Shown in pieces: positions 12,119-25,200 of a stretch of DNA of 64,000 bases. The DNA lies in the NCBI RefSeq assembly GCF_051014685.1, contig NW_027478385.1, positions 4,588,001-4,652,000 on the forward strand, in the 5' to 3' direction. Source of the DNA: Ptiloglossa arizonensis. Lineage: Eukaryota > Arthropoda > Insecta > Hymenoptera > Colletidae. How positions within the stretch are numbered: position 1 is the stretch's first letter; every line of letters starts with the position of its first letter. The translations under genes and the position numbers were made by a program. The notes under the pieces are model-generated. The model worked only from the letters and a program-made list of their open reading frames with translations. It searched no databases and was not told the origin of the DNA.

Positions 12119-13177
12119 TTGCGACTGAAAGTGGAAACTCGCCCGATTACAAAGGTATGTGTACTTTTCCCCTAGGCAATACCAGTTATTGGATTTGAGT
12201 ATCAGACCAGCGAAAATTTTGATGATTTCTCAACCATTCCTTAACTTCAAACTCTCATATCTCGCGAACGGGTTGACGAACTCGAGAAATTCCTGTTGCG
12301 ACTGAAAGTAGAAGCTCGCCCGATTACAGTGGTGTGTGTACTTTTCCCCTAGGCCATTCCAGTTATTCGTTTCTAGCATCAGAATTGCGAAAATTTTGTG
12401 GTTTCTCAACCATTCGTTAACTTCAAACTCCCATATCTCGCGAACGGATTGACGAACTCGAGAAATTCCTGTTGCGACTGAAAGTGGAAACTCGCCCGAT
12501 TACAAAGGTATGTGTACTTTTCCCCTAGGCAATACCAGTTATTGGATTTGAGTATCAGACCAGCGAAAATTTTGATGATTTCTCAACCATTCCTTAACTT
12601 CAAACTCTCATATCTCGCGAACGGGTTGACGAACTCGAGAAATTCCTGTTGCGACTGAAAGTAGAAGCTCGCCCGATAACAGTGGTGTGTGTACTTTTCC
12701 CCTAGGCCATTCCAGTTATTCGTTTCTAGCATCAGAATTGCGAAAATTTTGTGGTTTCTCAACCATTCGTTAACTTCAAACTCCCATATCTCGCGAACGG
12801 ATTGACGAACTCGAGAAATTCCTGTTGCGACTGAAAGTGGAAACTCGCCCGATTACAAAGGTATGTGTACTTTTCCCCTAGGCAATACCAGTTATTGGAT
12901 TTGAGTATCAGACCAGCGAAAATTTTGATGATTTCTCAACCATTCCTTAACTTCAAACTCCCATATCTCGCGAACGGATTGACGAACTCGAGAAATTCCG
13001 GTTGCATCTGAAAGCAGAAACTCGCCCGATTACAAAGGTATGTGCATTTTTCCCCTAGGCCATTCCAGTTATTCGTTTCTAGCATCAGAATTGCGAAAAT
13101 TTTGTGGTTTCTCAACCATTCGTTAACTTCAAACTCCCATATCTCGCGAACGGATTGACGAACTCGAGAAATTCCTG
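12119..13177 (+). repeat. 353-bp dimer run at the end of A1
   Basis: The marker ttgcgactga recurs at 12,119, 12,472, 12,825 and 13,178, each 353 bp apart, so this is a two-monomer (176+177) higher-order repeat. The last turn differs: the second member is replaced by a monomer with ttccggttgcatctg and gaaagcagaaac. The next copy carries gaaagtggcaac, the start marker for block B. Confidence 0.85.
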
Positions 13178-16100
13178 TTGCGACTGAAAGTGGCAACTCG
13201 CCCGATTACAAAGGTATGTGTACTTTTCCCCTAGGCAATACCAGTTATTGGATTTGAGTATCAGACCAGCGAAAATTTTGATGATTTCTCAACCATTCCT
13301 TAACTTCAAACTCTCATATCTCGCGAACGGGTTGACGAACTCGAGAAATTCCTGTTGCGACTGAAAGTAGAAGCTCGCCCGATAACAGTGGTGTGTGTAC
13401 TTTTCCCCTAGGCCATTCCAGTTATTCGTTTCTAGCATCAGAATTGCGAAAATTTTGTGGTTTCTCAACCATTCGTTAACTTCAAACTCCCATATCTCGC
13501 GAACGGATTGACGAACTCGAGAAATTCCGGTTGCATCTGAAAGCAGAAACTCGCCCGATTACAAAGGTATGTGTACTTTTCCCCTAGGCCATTCCAGTTA
13601 CTGGTATCGAGTATCAGACTTGCGAAAATTTTCATGGTTTCTCAACCATTTCTTAACTTCAAACTCCCATATCTCGCGAACAGAATGACGAACTCGAGAA
13701 ATTCCTGTTGCATCTGAAAGTAGAAGCTCGCCCGATTACAACGGTGTGTGTACTTTTCCCTAGGCCATTCCAGTTATTGGTTTCGAGTATCAGACTTGCG
13801 AAAATTTTGATGGTTTCTCAACCACTCCTTAACTTCAAACTCCCATATCTCACGAACGGATTGACGAACTCGAGAAATTCCTGTTGCATCTGAAAGCAGA
13901 AACTCGCCCGATTACAACGGCATGTGCATTTTTGCCCTAGGCCATAGTAGTTATTGGTTTCCAGTATCAGACTTGCGAAAATTTTGATGGTTTCTCAACC
14001 ATTTCTTAACTTCAAACTCCAAAATCTCGCGAACGGATTGACGAACTCGAGAAATTCCTGTTGAATCTGAAAGCAGATACTCTCCCGATTACGACGGTAT
14101 GTGTATTTTTCACCTAGGCCATTGTAGTTATTGGTTTCGAGTATCAGACTTTCGAAAATTTTGATGGTTTCTCAACCATTCCTTAACTTCAAACTCCCAT
14201 ATCTCGCGGACGGATTGACGAACTCGAGAAATTCCTGTTGCATATGAAAGCAGATACTCGCCCGATTACAATCATGTGTGTGCTTTTCCCGTAAGCCATT
14301 CCAGTTATTGGTTTCGGGTATCAGACCAGCGAAAATTTTGATGGTTTGTCAACCATTTCTTAACTTCAAACTCCCATATCTCGCGAACGGAATGACGAAC
14401 TCGAGAAATTCCTGTTGCATCTGAAAGTAGAATCTCGCCCGATTACAATGGTGTGTGTACTTTTCCCCTAGGCCATTCCAGTTATTCGTTTCTAGCATCA
14501 GAATTGCGAAAATTTTGATGGTTTGTCAACCATTTCTTAACTTCAAACTCCCATATCTCGCGAACGGAATGACGAACTCGAGAAATTCTTGTTGCATCTG
14601 AAAGTAGAAGCTCGCCCGAGTACAATGGTGTGTGTACTTTTCCCCTAGGCCATTCCACTTATTCGTTTCTAGCATCAGAATTGCGAAAATTTTGTGGTTT
14701 CTCAACCATTCGTTAACTTCAAACTCCCATATCTCGCGAATGGATTGACGAACTCGAGAAATTCCTGTTGCGTCTGAAAGTGGAAACTCGCCCGATTACA
14801 ATGGTGTGTGTGCTTTTCCCCTAGGCCTTTCCAGTTATTGGTTTCGAGTATCAGACCAGCGAAAATTTTGATGGTTTGTCAACCATTTCTTAACTTCAAA
14901 CTCCCACATCTCGCGAACGGAATGAAGAACTCGAGAAATTCCTGTTGCATCTGAAAGTAGAAGCTCGCCCGATTACAATGGTGTGTGTACTTTTCCCCTA
15001 GGCCATTCCAGTTATCCGTTTCTTGCATCAGAGTTGCGAAAATTTTGTGGTTTCTCAACCATTCGTTCACTTCAAACTCCCATATCTCGCGAACGGATTG
15101 ACGAACTCGAGAAATTCCTGTTGCGGCTGAAGGTGGAAACTCGCCCGATTACAAAGGTATGTGTATTTTTCCCCTAGGCCATTGTAGTTCTTGGTTTCGA
15201 GTATCAGACTTGCGCAAATTTTGATGGCTTCTCAACCATTCCTTAACTTCAAACTCCCATATCTCGCGAACGGAATGACGAACTCGGGAAATTCCTGTTG
15301 CGTCTGAAAGTAGAAACTCGCCCGATTACAATGGTGTGTGCACTTTTCCCCTAGGCCATTCCAGTTATTGGTTTCGAGTATCAGAATTAGAAAAATTTTG
15401 ATGATTTCTCAACCATTCCTTAACTTCAAACTCCCATATCTCGCGAACGGATTGACGATCTCGAGAAATTCCTGTTCCATCTGAAAGTAGAGACACGCCT
15501 GATTACAATGGTTTGTGTACTTTTCCCCTAGACCCTTCCAGTTATTGGTTTCGAGTATCAGACCAGTGAAAATTTTGATGGTTTCTCAACCATTCCTTAA
15601 CTTCAAACACCCACATCTCGCGAACGGATTGACGAACTCGAGAATTTCCTATTGCATCTGAAATCAGAAACTCGCCCGATAACAAAGATGTCTGTACTTT
15701 TCCCCTAGGCAATTCCAGTCATTCGTTTCTAGCATCAGTCTTGCGAAAATTTTGATGGTTTCTTAACCATTCCTTAACTTCAAACTCCCATATCTCGCGA
15801 ACGGATTGACGAATTCGAGAAATTTCGGTTGCATCTGAAAAGAGAAACTCTCCCGATTACAACGGTAAGTGTATTTTTCCCCTAGGCCATTGTAGTTATT
15901 GGTTTCGAGTATCAGAATTGCGAAAATTTTGATGGTTTCTCAACCATTCCTTAACTTCAAACTCCCATATCTCGCGAACGGATTGACGAACACGAGATAT
16001 TCCTGTTGCATCTGAAAGTAGAAACTCGCACGATTACAATGGTGTGTGTATTTTTGCCCTAGGCAATAGTAGTTATTGGTTTCGAGTATCAGATTTGCGA

Positions 16101-17692
16101 AAATTTTGATGGTTTCTCAACCATTCCTTAACTTCAAACTCCCATATCTCGCGAACGGATTGACGAACACGAGATATTACTATTGCATCTGAATGTAGAA
16201 ACTCGCACGATTACAATGGTGTGTGTATTTTTGCCCTAGGCAATAGTAGTTATTGGTTTCGAGTATCAGACTTGCGAAAATTTTAATGGTTTCTCAACCA
16301 TTCCTTAACTTCAAACTCCCATATCTCGCGAACGGATTGACGAACACGAGATATTCCTGCTGCATCTGAAAGTAGAAACTCGCACGATTGCAATGGTGTG
16401 TGTATTTTTGCCCTAGGCAATAGTAGTTATTAGTTTCGAGTATCAGACTTGCGAAGAGTTTGATGGTTTCTCAACCATTCCTTAACTTCAAACTCCCATA
16501 TCTCGCGAACGGATTGACGAACACGAGATATTCCTGTTGCATCTGAAACTAGAAACTCGCCCGATTACAATGGTGTGTGTACTTTTCCCCTAGGCCATTC
16601 CAGTTATTGGTTTCGAGTATCAGACTTGCGAAAATTTTGATGGTTTCTCAACCATTCCTTAACTTCAAACTCCCATATCTCGCGAACTGATTGACGAACA
16701 CGAGATATTCCTGTTGGATCTGAAAGCAGAAAGTCGTCCGATTACAACGGTATATGTATTTTTGCCCTAGGCAATAGGAGTTATTGGTTTCGGGTATCAG
16801 ACTTGCGAAAATTTTGATGGTTTCTCAACCATTCCTTAACTTCAAACTCCCATATCTCGCGAACGGATTGGCGAACTCGAGATATTCCTGTTGCATCTGA
16901 AAGTAGAAACGCGCCCGAATACTATGGTGTGCGTACTTTTCCCTAGGCAATAGTAGTTATTGGTTTCGAGTAACAGACTAGCGAAAATTTTGATGGTTTC
17001 TCAACCATTCCTTAACTTCAAACTCCCACATCTCGCGAACGGATTGACGAACTCGAGAAATTCCTGTTGCATCTCAAAGTAGAAACTCGCCCGATTACAA
17101 TGGTGTGTGTACTTTTCCCCTAGGCCATTCCAGTTATTGGTTTCGAGTATCAGACTTGTGAAAATTTTGATGGTTTCTCAACCATTCCTTAACTTCAAAC
17201 TCCCATATCTCGCGAACGGATTGACGAACACGAGATATTCCCGTTGCATCTGAAAGTAGAAACTCGCCCGATTACAATGGTGTTTGTATTTTTGCCCTAG
17301 GCAATAGTAGTTATTGGTTTCGGGTATCAGACTTGCGAAAATTTTGATGGTTTCTCAACCATTCCTTAACTTCAAACTCCCATATCTCGCGAACGGATCG
17401 ACGAACTCGAGAAATTCCAGTTGCATCTGGAAGCAGAAAGCCGCCCTTTACAATAGTATATGTATTTTTGCCCTAGGCAATAGTAGTTATTGGTTTCGAG
17501 TATCAGACTTGCGAAAATTTTGATGGTTTCTCAACCATTCCCTAACTTCAAAATCCCATATCTCGCGAACGGATTGGCGAACTCGAGATATTCCTGTTGC
17601 ATCTGAAAGTAGAAACGCGCCCGAATACTATGGTGTGCGTACTTTTCCCCTATGCCATTCCAGTTATTGGTTTCGAGTATCAGACTTGCGAA
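13098..17692 (+). repeat. Array block B1 (26-mer, 4,595 bp)
   Basis: A unit of 26 monomers. It opens with attttgtgg and the gaaagtggcaac monomer (13,178) and includes copies with tttgtcaaccatttc (about 14,340-14,900), an attagaaaaattttgatg copy near 15,380, and a run with gacgaacacgag and actcgcacgatt (about 15,960-16,480). It closes with the 16,799-17,692 section that is also the start of A. The same sequence follows at once as B2, with offset 4,595 at every marker checked (13,178/17,773; 13,708/18,303; 16,799/21,394). Confidence 0.9.
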
Positions 17693-20600
17693 AATTTTGT
17701 GGTTTCTCAACCATTCGTTAACTTCAAACTCCCATATCTCGCGAACGGATTGACGAACTCGAGAAATTCCTGTTGCGACTGAAAGTGGCAACTCGCCCGA
17801 TTACAAAGGTATGTGTACTTTTCCCCTAGGCAATACCAGTTATTGGATTTGAGTATCAGACCAGCGAAAATTTTGATGATTTCTCAACCATTCCTTAACT
17901 TCAAACTCTCATATCTCGCGAACGGGTTGACGAACTCGAGAAATTCCTGTTGCGACTGAAAGTAGAAGCTCGCCCGATAACAGTGGTGTGTGTACTTTTC
18001 CCCTAGGCCATTCCAGTTATTCGTTTCTAGCATCAGAATTGCGAAAATTTTGTGGTTTCTCAACCATTCGTTAACTTCAAACTCCCATATCTCGCGAACG
18101 GATTGACGAACTCGAGAAATTCCGGTTGCATCTGAAAGCAGAAACTCGCCCGATTACAAAGGTATGTGTACTTTTCCCCTAGGCCATTCCAGTTACTGGT
18201 ATCGAGTATCAGACTTGCGAAAATTTTCATGGTTTCTCAACCATTTCTTAACTTCAAACTCCCATATCTCGCGAACAGAATGACGAACTCGAGAAATTCC
18301 TGTTGCATCTGAAAGTAGAAGCTCGCCCGATTACAACGGTGTGTGTACTTTTCCCTAGGCCATTCCAGTTATTGGTTTCGAGTATCAGACTTGCGAAAAT
18401 TTTGATGGTTTCTCAACCACTCCTTAACTTCAAACTCCCATATCTCACGAACGGATTGACGAACTCGAGAAATTCCTGTTGCATCTGAAAGCAGAAACTC
18501 GCCCGATTACAACGGCATGTGCATTTTTGCCCTAGGCCATAGTAGTTATTGGTTTCCAGTATCAGACTTGCGAAAATTTTGATGGTTTCTCAACCATTTC
18601 TTAACTTCAAACTCCAAAATCTCGCGAACGGATTGACGAACTCGAGAAATTCCTGTTGAATCTGAAAGCAGATACTCTCCCGATTACGACGGTATGTGTA
18701 TTTTTCACCTAGGCCATTGTAGTTATTGGTTTCGAGTATCAGACTTTCGAAAATTTTGATGGTTTCTCAACCATTCCTTAACTTCAAACTCCCATATCTC
18801 GCGGACGGATTGACGAACTCGAGAAATTCCTGTTGCATATGAAAGCAGATACTCGCCCGATTACAATCATGTGTGTGCTTTTCCCGTAAGCCATTCCAGT
18901 TATTGGTTTCGAGTATCAGACCAGCGAAAATTTTGATGGTTTGTCAACCATTTCTTAACTTCAAACTCCCATATCTCGCGAACGGAATGACGAACTCGAG
19001 AAATTCCTGTTGCATCTGAAAGTAGAATCTCGCCCGATTACAATGGTGTGTGTACTTTTCCCCTAGGCCATTCCAGTTATTCGTTTCTAGCATCAGAATT
19101 GCGAAAATTTTGATGGTTTGTCAACCATTTCTTAACTTCAAACTCCCATATCTCGCGAACGGAATGACGAACTCGAGAAATTCTTGTTGCATCTGAAAGT
19201 AGAAGCTCGCCCGAGTACAATGGTGTGTGTACTTTTCCCCTAGGCCATTCCACTTATTCGTTTCTAGCATCAGAATTGCGAAAATTTTGTGGTTTCTCAA
19301 CCATTCGTTAACTTCAAACTCCCATATCTCGCGAATGGATTGACGAACTCGAGAAATTCCTGTTGCGTCTGAAAGTGGAAACTCGCCCGATTACAATGGT
19401 GTGTGTGCTTTTCCCCTAGGCCTTTCCAGTTATTGGTTTCGAGTATCAGACCAGCGAAAATTTTGATGGTTTGTCAACCATTTCTTAACTTCAAACTCCC
19501 ACATCTCGCGAACGGAATGAAGAACTCGAGAAATTCCTGTTGCATCTGAAAGTAGAAGCTCGCCCGATTACAATGGTGTGTGTACTTTTCCCCTAGGCCA
19601 TTCCAGTTATCCGTTTCTTGCATCAGAGTTGCGAAAATTTTGTGGTTTCTCAACCATTCGTTCACTTCAAACTCCCATATCTCGCGAACGGATTGACGAA
19701 CTCGAGAAATTCCTGTTGCGGCTGAAGGTGGAAACTCGCCCGATTACAAAGGTATGTGTATTTTTCCCCTAGGCCATTGTAGTTCTTGGTTTCGAGTATC
19801 AGACTTGCGCAAATTTTGATGGCTTCTCAACCATTCCTTAACTTCAAACTCCCATATCTCGCGAACGGAATGACGAACTCGGGAAATTCCTGTTGCGTCT
19901 GAAAGTAGAAACTCGCCCGATTACAATGGTGTGTGCACTTTTCCCCTAGGCCATTCCAGTTATTGGTTTCGAGTATCAGAATTAGAAAAATTTTGATGAT
20001 TTCTCAACCATTCCTTAACTTCAAACTCCCATATCTCGCGAACGGATTGACGATCTCGAGAAATTCCTGTTCCATCTGAAAGTAGAGACACGCCTGATTA
20101 CAATGGTTTGTGTACTTTTCCCCTAGACCCTTCCAGTTATTGGTTTCGAGTATCAGACCAGTGAAAATTTTGATGGTTTCTCAACCATTCCTTAACTTCA
20201 AACACCCACATCTCGCGAACGGATTGACGAACTCGAGAATTTCCTATTGCATCTGAAATCAGAAACTCGCCCGATAACAAAGATGTCTGTACTTTTCCCC
20301 TAGGCAATTCCAGTCATTCGTTTCTAGCATCAGTCTTGCGAAAATTTTGATGGTTTCTTAACCATTCCTTAACTTCAAACTCCCATATCTCGCGAACGGA
20401 TTGACGAATTCGAGAAATTTCGGTTGCATCTGAAAAGAGAAACTCTCCCGATTACAACGGTAAGTGTATTTTTCCCCTAGGCCATTGTAGTTATTGGTTT
20501 CGAGTATCAGAATTGCGAAAATTTTGATGGTTTCTCAACCATTCCTTAACTTCAAACTCCCATATCTCGCGAACGGATTGACGAACACGAGATATTCCTG

Positions 20601-22287
20601 TTGCATCTGAAAGTAGAAACTCGCACGATTACAATGGTGTGTGTATTTTTGCCCTAGGCAATAGTAGTTATTGGTTTCGAGTATCAGATTTGCGAAAATT
20701 TTGATGGTTTCTCAACCATTCCTTAACTTCAAACTCCCATATCTCGCGAACGGATTGACGAACACGAGATATTACTATTGCATCTGAATGTAGAAACTCG
20801 CACGATTACAATGGTGTGTGTATTTTTGCCCTAGGCAATAGTAGTTATTGGTTTCGAGTATCAGACTTGCGAAAATTTTAATGGTTTCTCAACCATTCCT
20901 TAACTTCAAACTCCCATATCTCGCGAACGGATTGACGAACACGAGATATTCCTGCTGCATCTGAAAGTAGAAACTCGCACGATTGCAATGGTGTGTGTAT
21001 TTTTGCCCTAGGCAATAGTAGTTATTAGTTTCGAGTATCAGACTTGCGAAGAGTTTGATGGTTTCTCAACCATTCCTTAACTTCAAACTCCCATATCTCG
21101 CGAACGGATTGACGAACACGAGATATTCCTGTTGCATCTGAAACTAGAAACTCGCCCGATTACAATGGTGTGTGTACTTTTCCCCTAGGCCATTCCAGTT
21201 ATTGGTTTCGAGTATCAGACTTGCGAAAATTTTGATGGTTTCTCAACCATTCCTTAACTTCAAACTCCCATATCTCGCGAACTGATTGACGAACACGAGA
21301 TATTCCTGTTGGATCTGAAAGCAGAAAGTCGTCCGATTACAACGGTATATGTATTTTTGCCCTAGGCAATAGGAGTTATTGGTTTCGGGTATCAGACTTG
21401 CGAAAATTTTGATGGTTTCTCAACCATTCCTTAACTTCAAACTCCCATATCTCGCGAACGGATTGGCGAACTCGAGATATTCCTGTTGCATCTGAAAGTA
21501 GAAACGCGCCCGAATACTATGGTGTGCGTACTTTTCCCTAGGCAATAGTAGTTATTGGTTTCGAGTAACAGACTAGCGAAAATTTTGATGGTTTCTCAAC
21601 CATTCCTTAACTTCAAACTCCCACATCTCGCGAACGGATTGACGAACTCGAGAAATTCCTGTTGCATCTCAAAGTAGAAACTCGCCCGATTACAATGGTG
21701 TGTGTACTTTTCCCCTAGGCCATTCCAGTTATTGGTTTCGAGTATCAGACTTGTGAAAATTTTGATGGTTTCTCAACCATTCCTTAACTTCAAACTCCCA
21801 TATCTCGCGAACGGATTGACGAACACGAGATATTCCCGTTGCATCTGAAAGTAGAAACTCGCCCGATTACAATGGTGTTTGTATTTTTGCCCTAGGCAAT
21901 AGTAGTTATTGGTTTCGGGTATCAGACTTGCGAAAATTTTGATGGTTTCTCAACCATTCCTTAACTTCAAACTCCCATATCTCGCGAACGGATCGACGAA
22001 CTCGAGAAATTCCAGTTGCATCTGGAAGCAGAAAGCCGCCCTTTACAATAGTATATGTATTTTTGCCCTAGGCAATAGTAGTTATTGGTTTCGAGTATCA
22101 GACTTGCGAAAATTTTGATGGTTTCTCAACCATTCCCTAACTTCAAAATCCCATATCTCGCGAACGGATTGGCGAACTCGAGATATTCCTGTTGCATCTG
22201 AAAGTAGAAACGCGCCCGAATACTATGGTGTGCGTACTTTTCCCCTATGCCATTCCAGTTATTGGTTTCGAGTATCAGACTTGCGAA
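17693..22287 (+). repeat. Array block B2, tandem copy of B1
   Basis: A near-identical tandem duplicate of B1. The junction at about 17,693 can be read: left of it the text is ...tatgcc...cagacttgcgaaaatttt (end of B), right of it tgtggtttctc (start of B), whereas B1 is entered from a different monomer at 13,098. Reading by eye I noticed a single base difference (g at 14,317, a at 18,912); I did not check every base. The absence of decay suggests a very recent duplication or recent homogenisation. Confidence 0.9.
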
Positions 22288-25200
22288 AATTTTGATGGTT
22301 TCTCAACCGTTCGTTAACTTCAAACTCCCATATCTCACGAACGGATTGACGAACTCGAGAAATTCCTGTTGCATCTGAAAGTAGAAACTCGCCCGATTAC
22401 AATGGTGCGTGTATTTTTGCCCTAGGCCATTCCAGTTATTGGTTTCGAGTATCAGACTTGCGAAAATTTTGATGGTTTCTCAACCATTCCTTAACTTCAA
22501 ACTCCCATATCTCGCGAACGGATTGACGAACACGAGATATTCCTGTTGGATCTGAAAGCAGAAAGTCGTCCGATTACAACGGTATATGTATTTTTGCCCT
22601 AGGCAATAGTAGTTATTGGTTTCGGGTATCAGACTTGGGAAAATTTTGATGGTTTCTCAACCATTCCTTAACTTCAAACTCCCATATCTCGCGAACGGAT
22701 TGGCGAACTCGAGATATTCCTGTTGCATCTGAAAGTAGAAACGCGCCCGAATACTATGGTGTGCGTACTTTTCCCCTATGCCATTCCAGTTATTGGTTTC
22801 GAGTATCAGACTTGCGAAAATTTTGATGGTTTCTCAACCGTTCGTTAACTTCAAACTCCCATATCTCACGAACGGATTGACGAACTCGAGAAATTCCTGT
22901 TGCATCTGAAAGTAGAAACTCGCCCGATTACAATGGTGTGTGTATTTTTGCCCTAGGCCATTCCAGTTATTGGTTTCGAGTATCAGACTTGCGAAAATTT
23001 TGATGGTTTCTCAACCATTCCTTAACTTCAAACTCCCATATCTCGCGAACGGATTGACGAACACGAGATATTCCTGTTGGATCTGAAAGCAGAAAGTCGT
23101 CCGATTACAACGGTATATGTATTTTTGCCCTAGGCAATAGTAGTTATTGGTTTCGGGTATCAGACTTGGGAAAATTTAGATGGTTTCTCAACCATTCCTT
23201 AACTTCAAACTCCCATATCTCGCGAACGGATTGGCGAACTCGAGATATTCCTGTTGCATCTGAAAGTAGAAACGCGCCCGAATACTATGGTGTGCGTACT
23301 TTTCCCTAGGCAATAGTAGTTATTGGTTTCGAGTATCAGAATAGCGAAAATTTTGATGGTTTCTCAACGATTCCTTAACTTCAAACTCCCATATCTCACG
23401 AACGGATTGACGAACTCGAGAAATTCCTGTTGCATCTGAAAGTAGAAACTCGCCCGATTACAATGGTGTGTGTATTTTTGCCCTCGGCCATTCCAGTTAT
23501 TGGTTTCGAGTATCAGACTTGCGAAAATTTTGATGGTTTCTCAACAATTCCTTAACTTCAAACTCCCATATCTCGCGAACGGATTGACGAACACGAGATA
23601 TTCCTGTTGGATCTGAAAGCAGAAAGTCGTCCGATTACAACGGTATATGTATTTTTGCTCTAGGCAATAGTAGTTATTGGTTTCGGGTATCAGACTTGCG
23701 AAAATTTTGATGGTTTCTCAACCATTCCTTAACTTCAAACTCCCATATCTCGCGAACGGATTGACGAACACGAGATACTCCTGTTGCATCTGAAAGTAGA
23801 AACTCGCCCGATTACAATGGTGTGTGTATTTTTGCCCTAGGCAATAGTAGTTATTGGTTTCGAGTATCAGACTTGCGAAGATTTTGATGGTTTCTCAACC
23901 ATTCCTTAACTTCAAACTCCCATATCTCGCGAACGGATTGACGAACTCGAGAAATTCCGGTTGCATCTGAAAGCAGAAACTCGCCCGATTACAAAGGTAT
24001 GTGCATTTTTCCCCTAGGCCATTCCAGTTATTCGTTTCTAGCATCAGAATTGCGAAAATTTTGTGGTTTCTCAACCATTCGTTAACTTCAAACTCCCATA
24101 TCTCGCGAACGGATTGACGAACTCGAGAAATTCCTGTTGCGACTGAAAGTGGAAACTCGCCCGATTACAAAGGTATGTGTACTTTTCCCCTAGGCAATAC
24201 CAGTTATTGGATTTGAGTATCAGACCAGCGAAAATTTTGATGATTTCTCAACCATTCCTTAACTTCAAACTCTCATATCTCGCGAACGGGTTGACGAACT
24301 CGAGAAATTCCTGTTGCGACTGAAAGTAGAAGCTCGCCCGATAACAGTGGTGTGTGTACTTTTCCCCTAGGCCATTCCAGTTATTCGTTTCTAGCATCAG
24401 AATTGCGAAAATTTTGTGGTTTCTCAACCATTCGTTAACTTCAAACTCCCATATCTCGCGAACGGATTGACGAACTCGAGAAATTCCTGTTGCGACTGAA
24501 AGTGGAAACTCGCCCGATTACAAAGGTATGTGTACTTTTCCCCTAGGCAATACCAGTTATTGGATTTGAGTATCAGACCAGCGAAAATTTTGATGATTTC
24601 TCAACCATTCCTTAACTTCAAACTCCCATATCTCGCGAACGGATTGACGAACTCGAGAAATTCCGGTTGCATCTGAAAGCAGAAACTCGCCCGATTACAA
24701 AGGTATGTGCATTTTTGCCCTAGGCCATAGTAGTTACTGGTTTCGAGTATCAGACTTGCGAAAATTTTGTGGTTTCTCAACCATTCGTTAACTTCAAACT
24801 CCCGTATCTCGCGAACGGATTGACGAACTCGAGAAATTCCTGTTGCATCTGAAAGTAGAAACTCGCCCGATTACAATGGTGTGTGTGCTTTTCCCGTAGG
24901 CCATTCCAGTTATTGGTTTCGAGTATCAGAACAGCGAAAATTTTGATGGTTTTAAAACCATTTCGTAACTTCAAACTCCCATATCTCGCGAACGGAATGA
25001 CGAACTCGAGAAATTCCTGTTGCATCTGAAAGTAGAAGCTCGCCCGATTACAATGGTGTGTGTACTTTTCTCCTAGGCCATTCCAGTTATTCGTCTCTAG
25101 CATCAGAATTGCGAAAATTTTGATGGTTTCTCAACCATTCCTTAACTTCAAACTCCCATATCTCGCGAACGGATTGACCAACTCGAGAAATTCCTGTTGC

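Larger units (their letters stand above)
1..13097 (+). repeat. Array block A1
   Basis: About 74 monomers of mixed subtypes. It begins with a trimer-like section, then a 12/13-mer duplication, then a section rich in copies with the tail ttattcgtttctagcatc and the core cccgcatctcgcaaacgg, and ends in 353-bp dimers. Bases 1-894 are also the counterpart of the end of block B (16,799-17,692 and 21,394-22,287), so A follows B in a larger unit. The same order recurs from 21,394 onward as A2. Nothing other than satellite monomers is present. Confidence 0.9.

Noticed and set aside
13890..13924. CENP-B box-like match on the minus strand at cccgattacaacggt.
   Set aside because: It matches seven of nine fixed positions of the box core (read as CCCGNNTNNNNCGAA). 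For a 177-bp monomer on two strands, about 0.5 such matches are expected by chance, and many subtypes have tgg instead of cgg, which lowers the match further.
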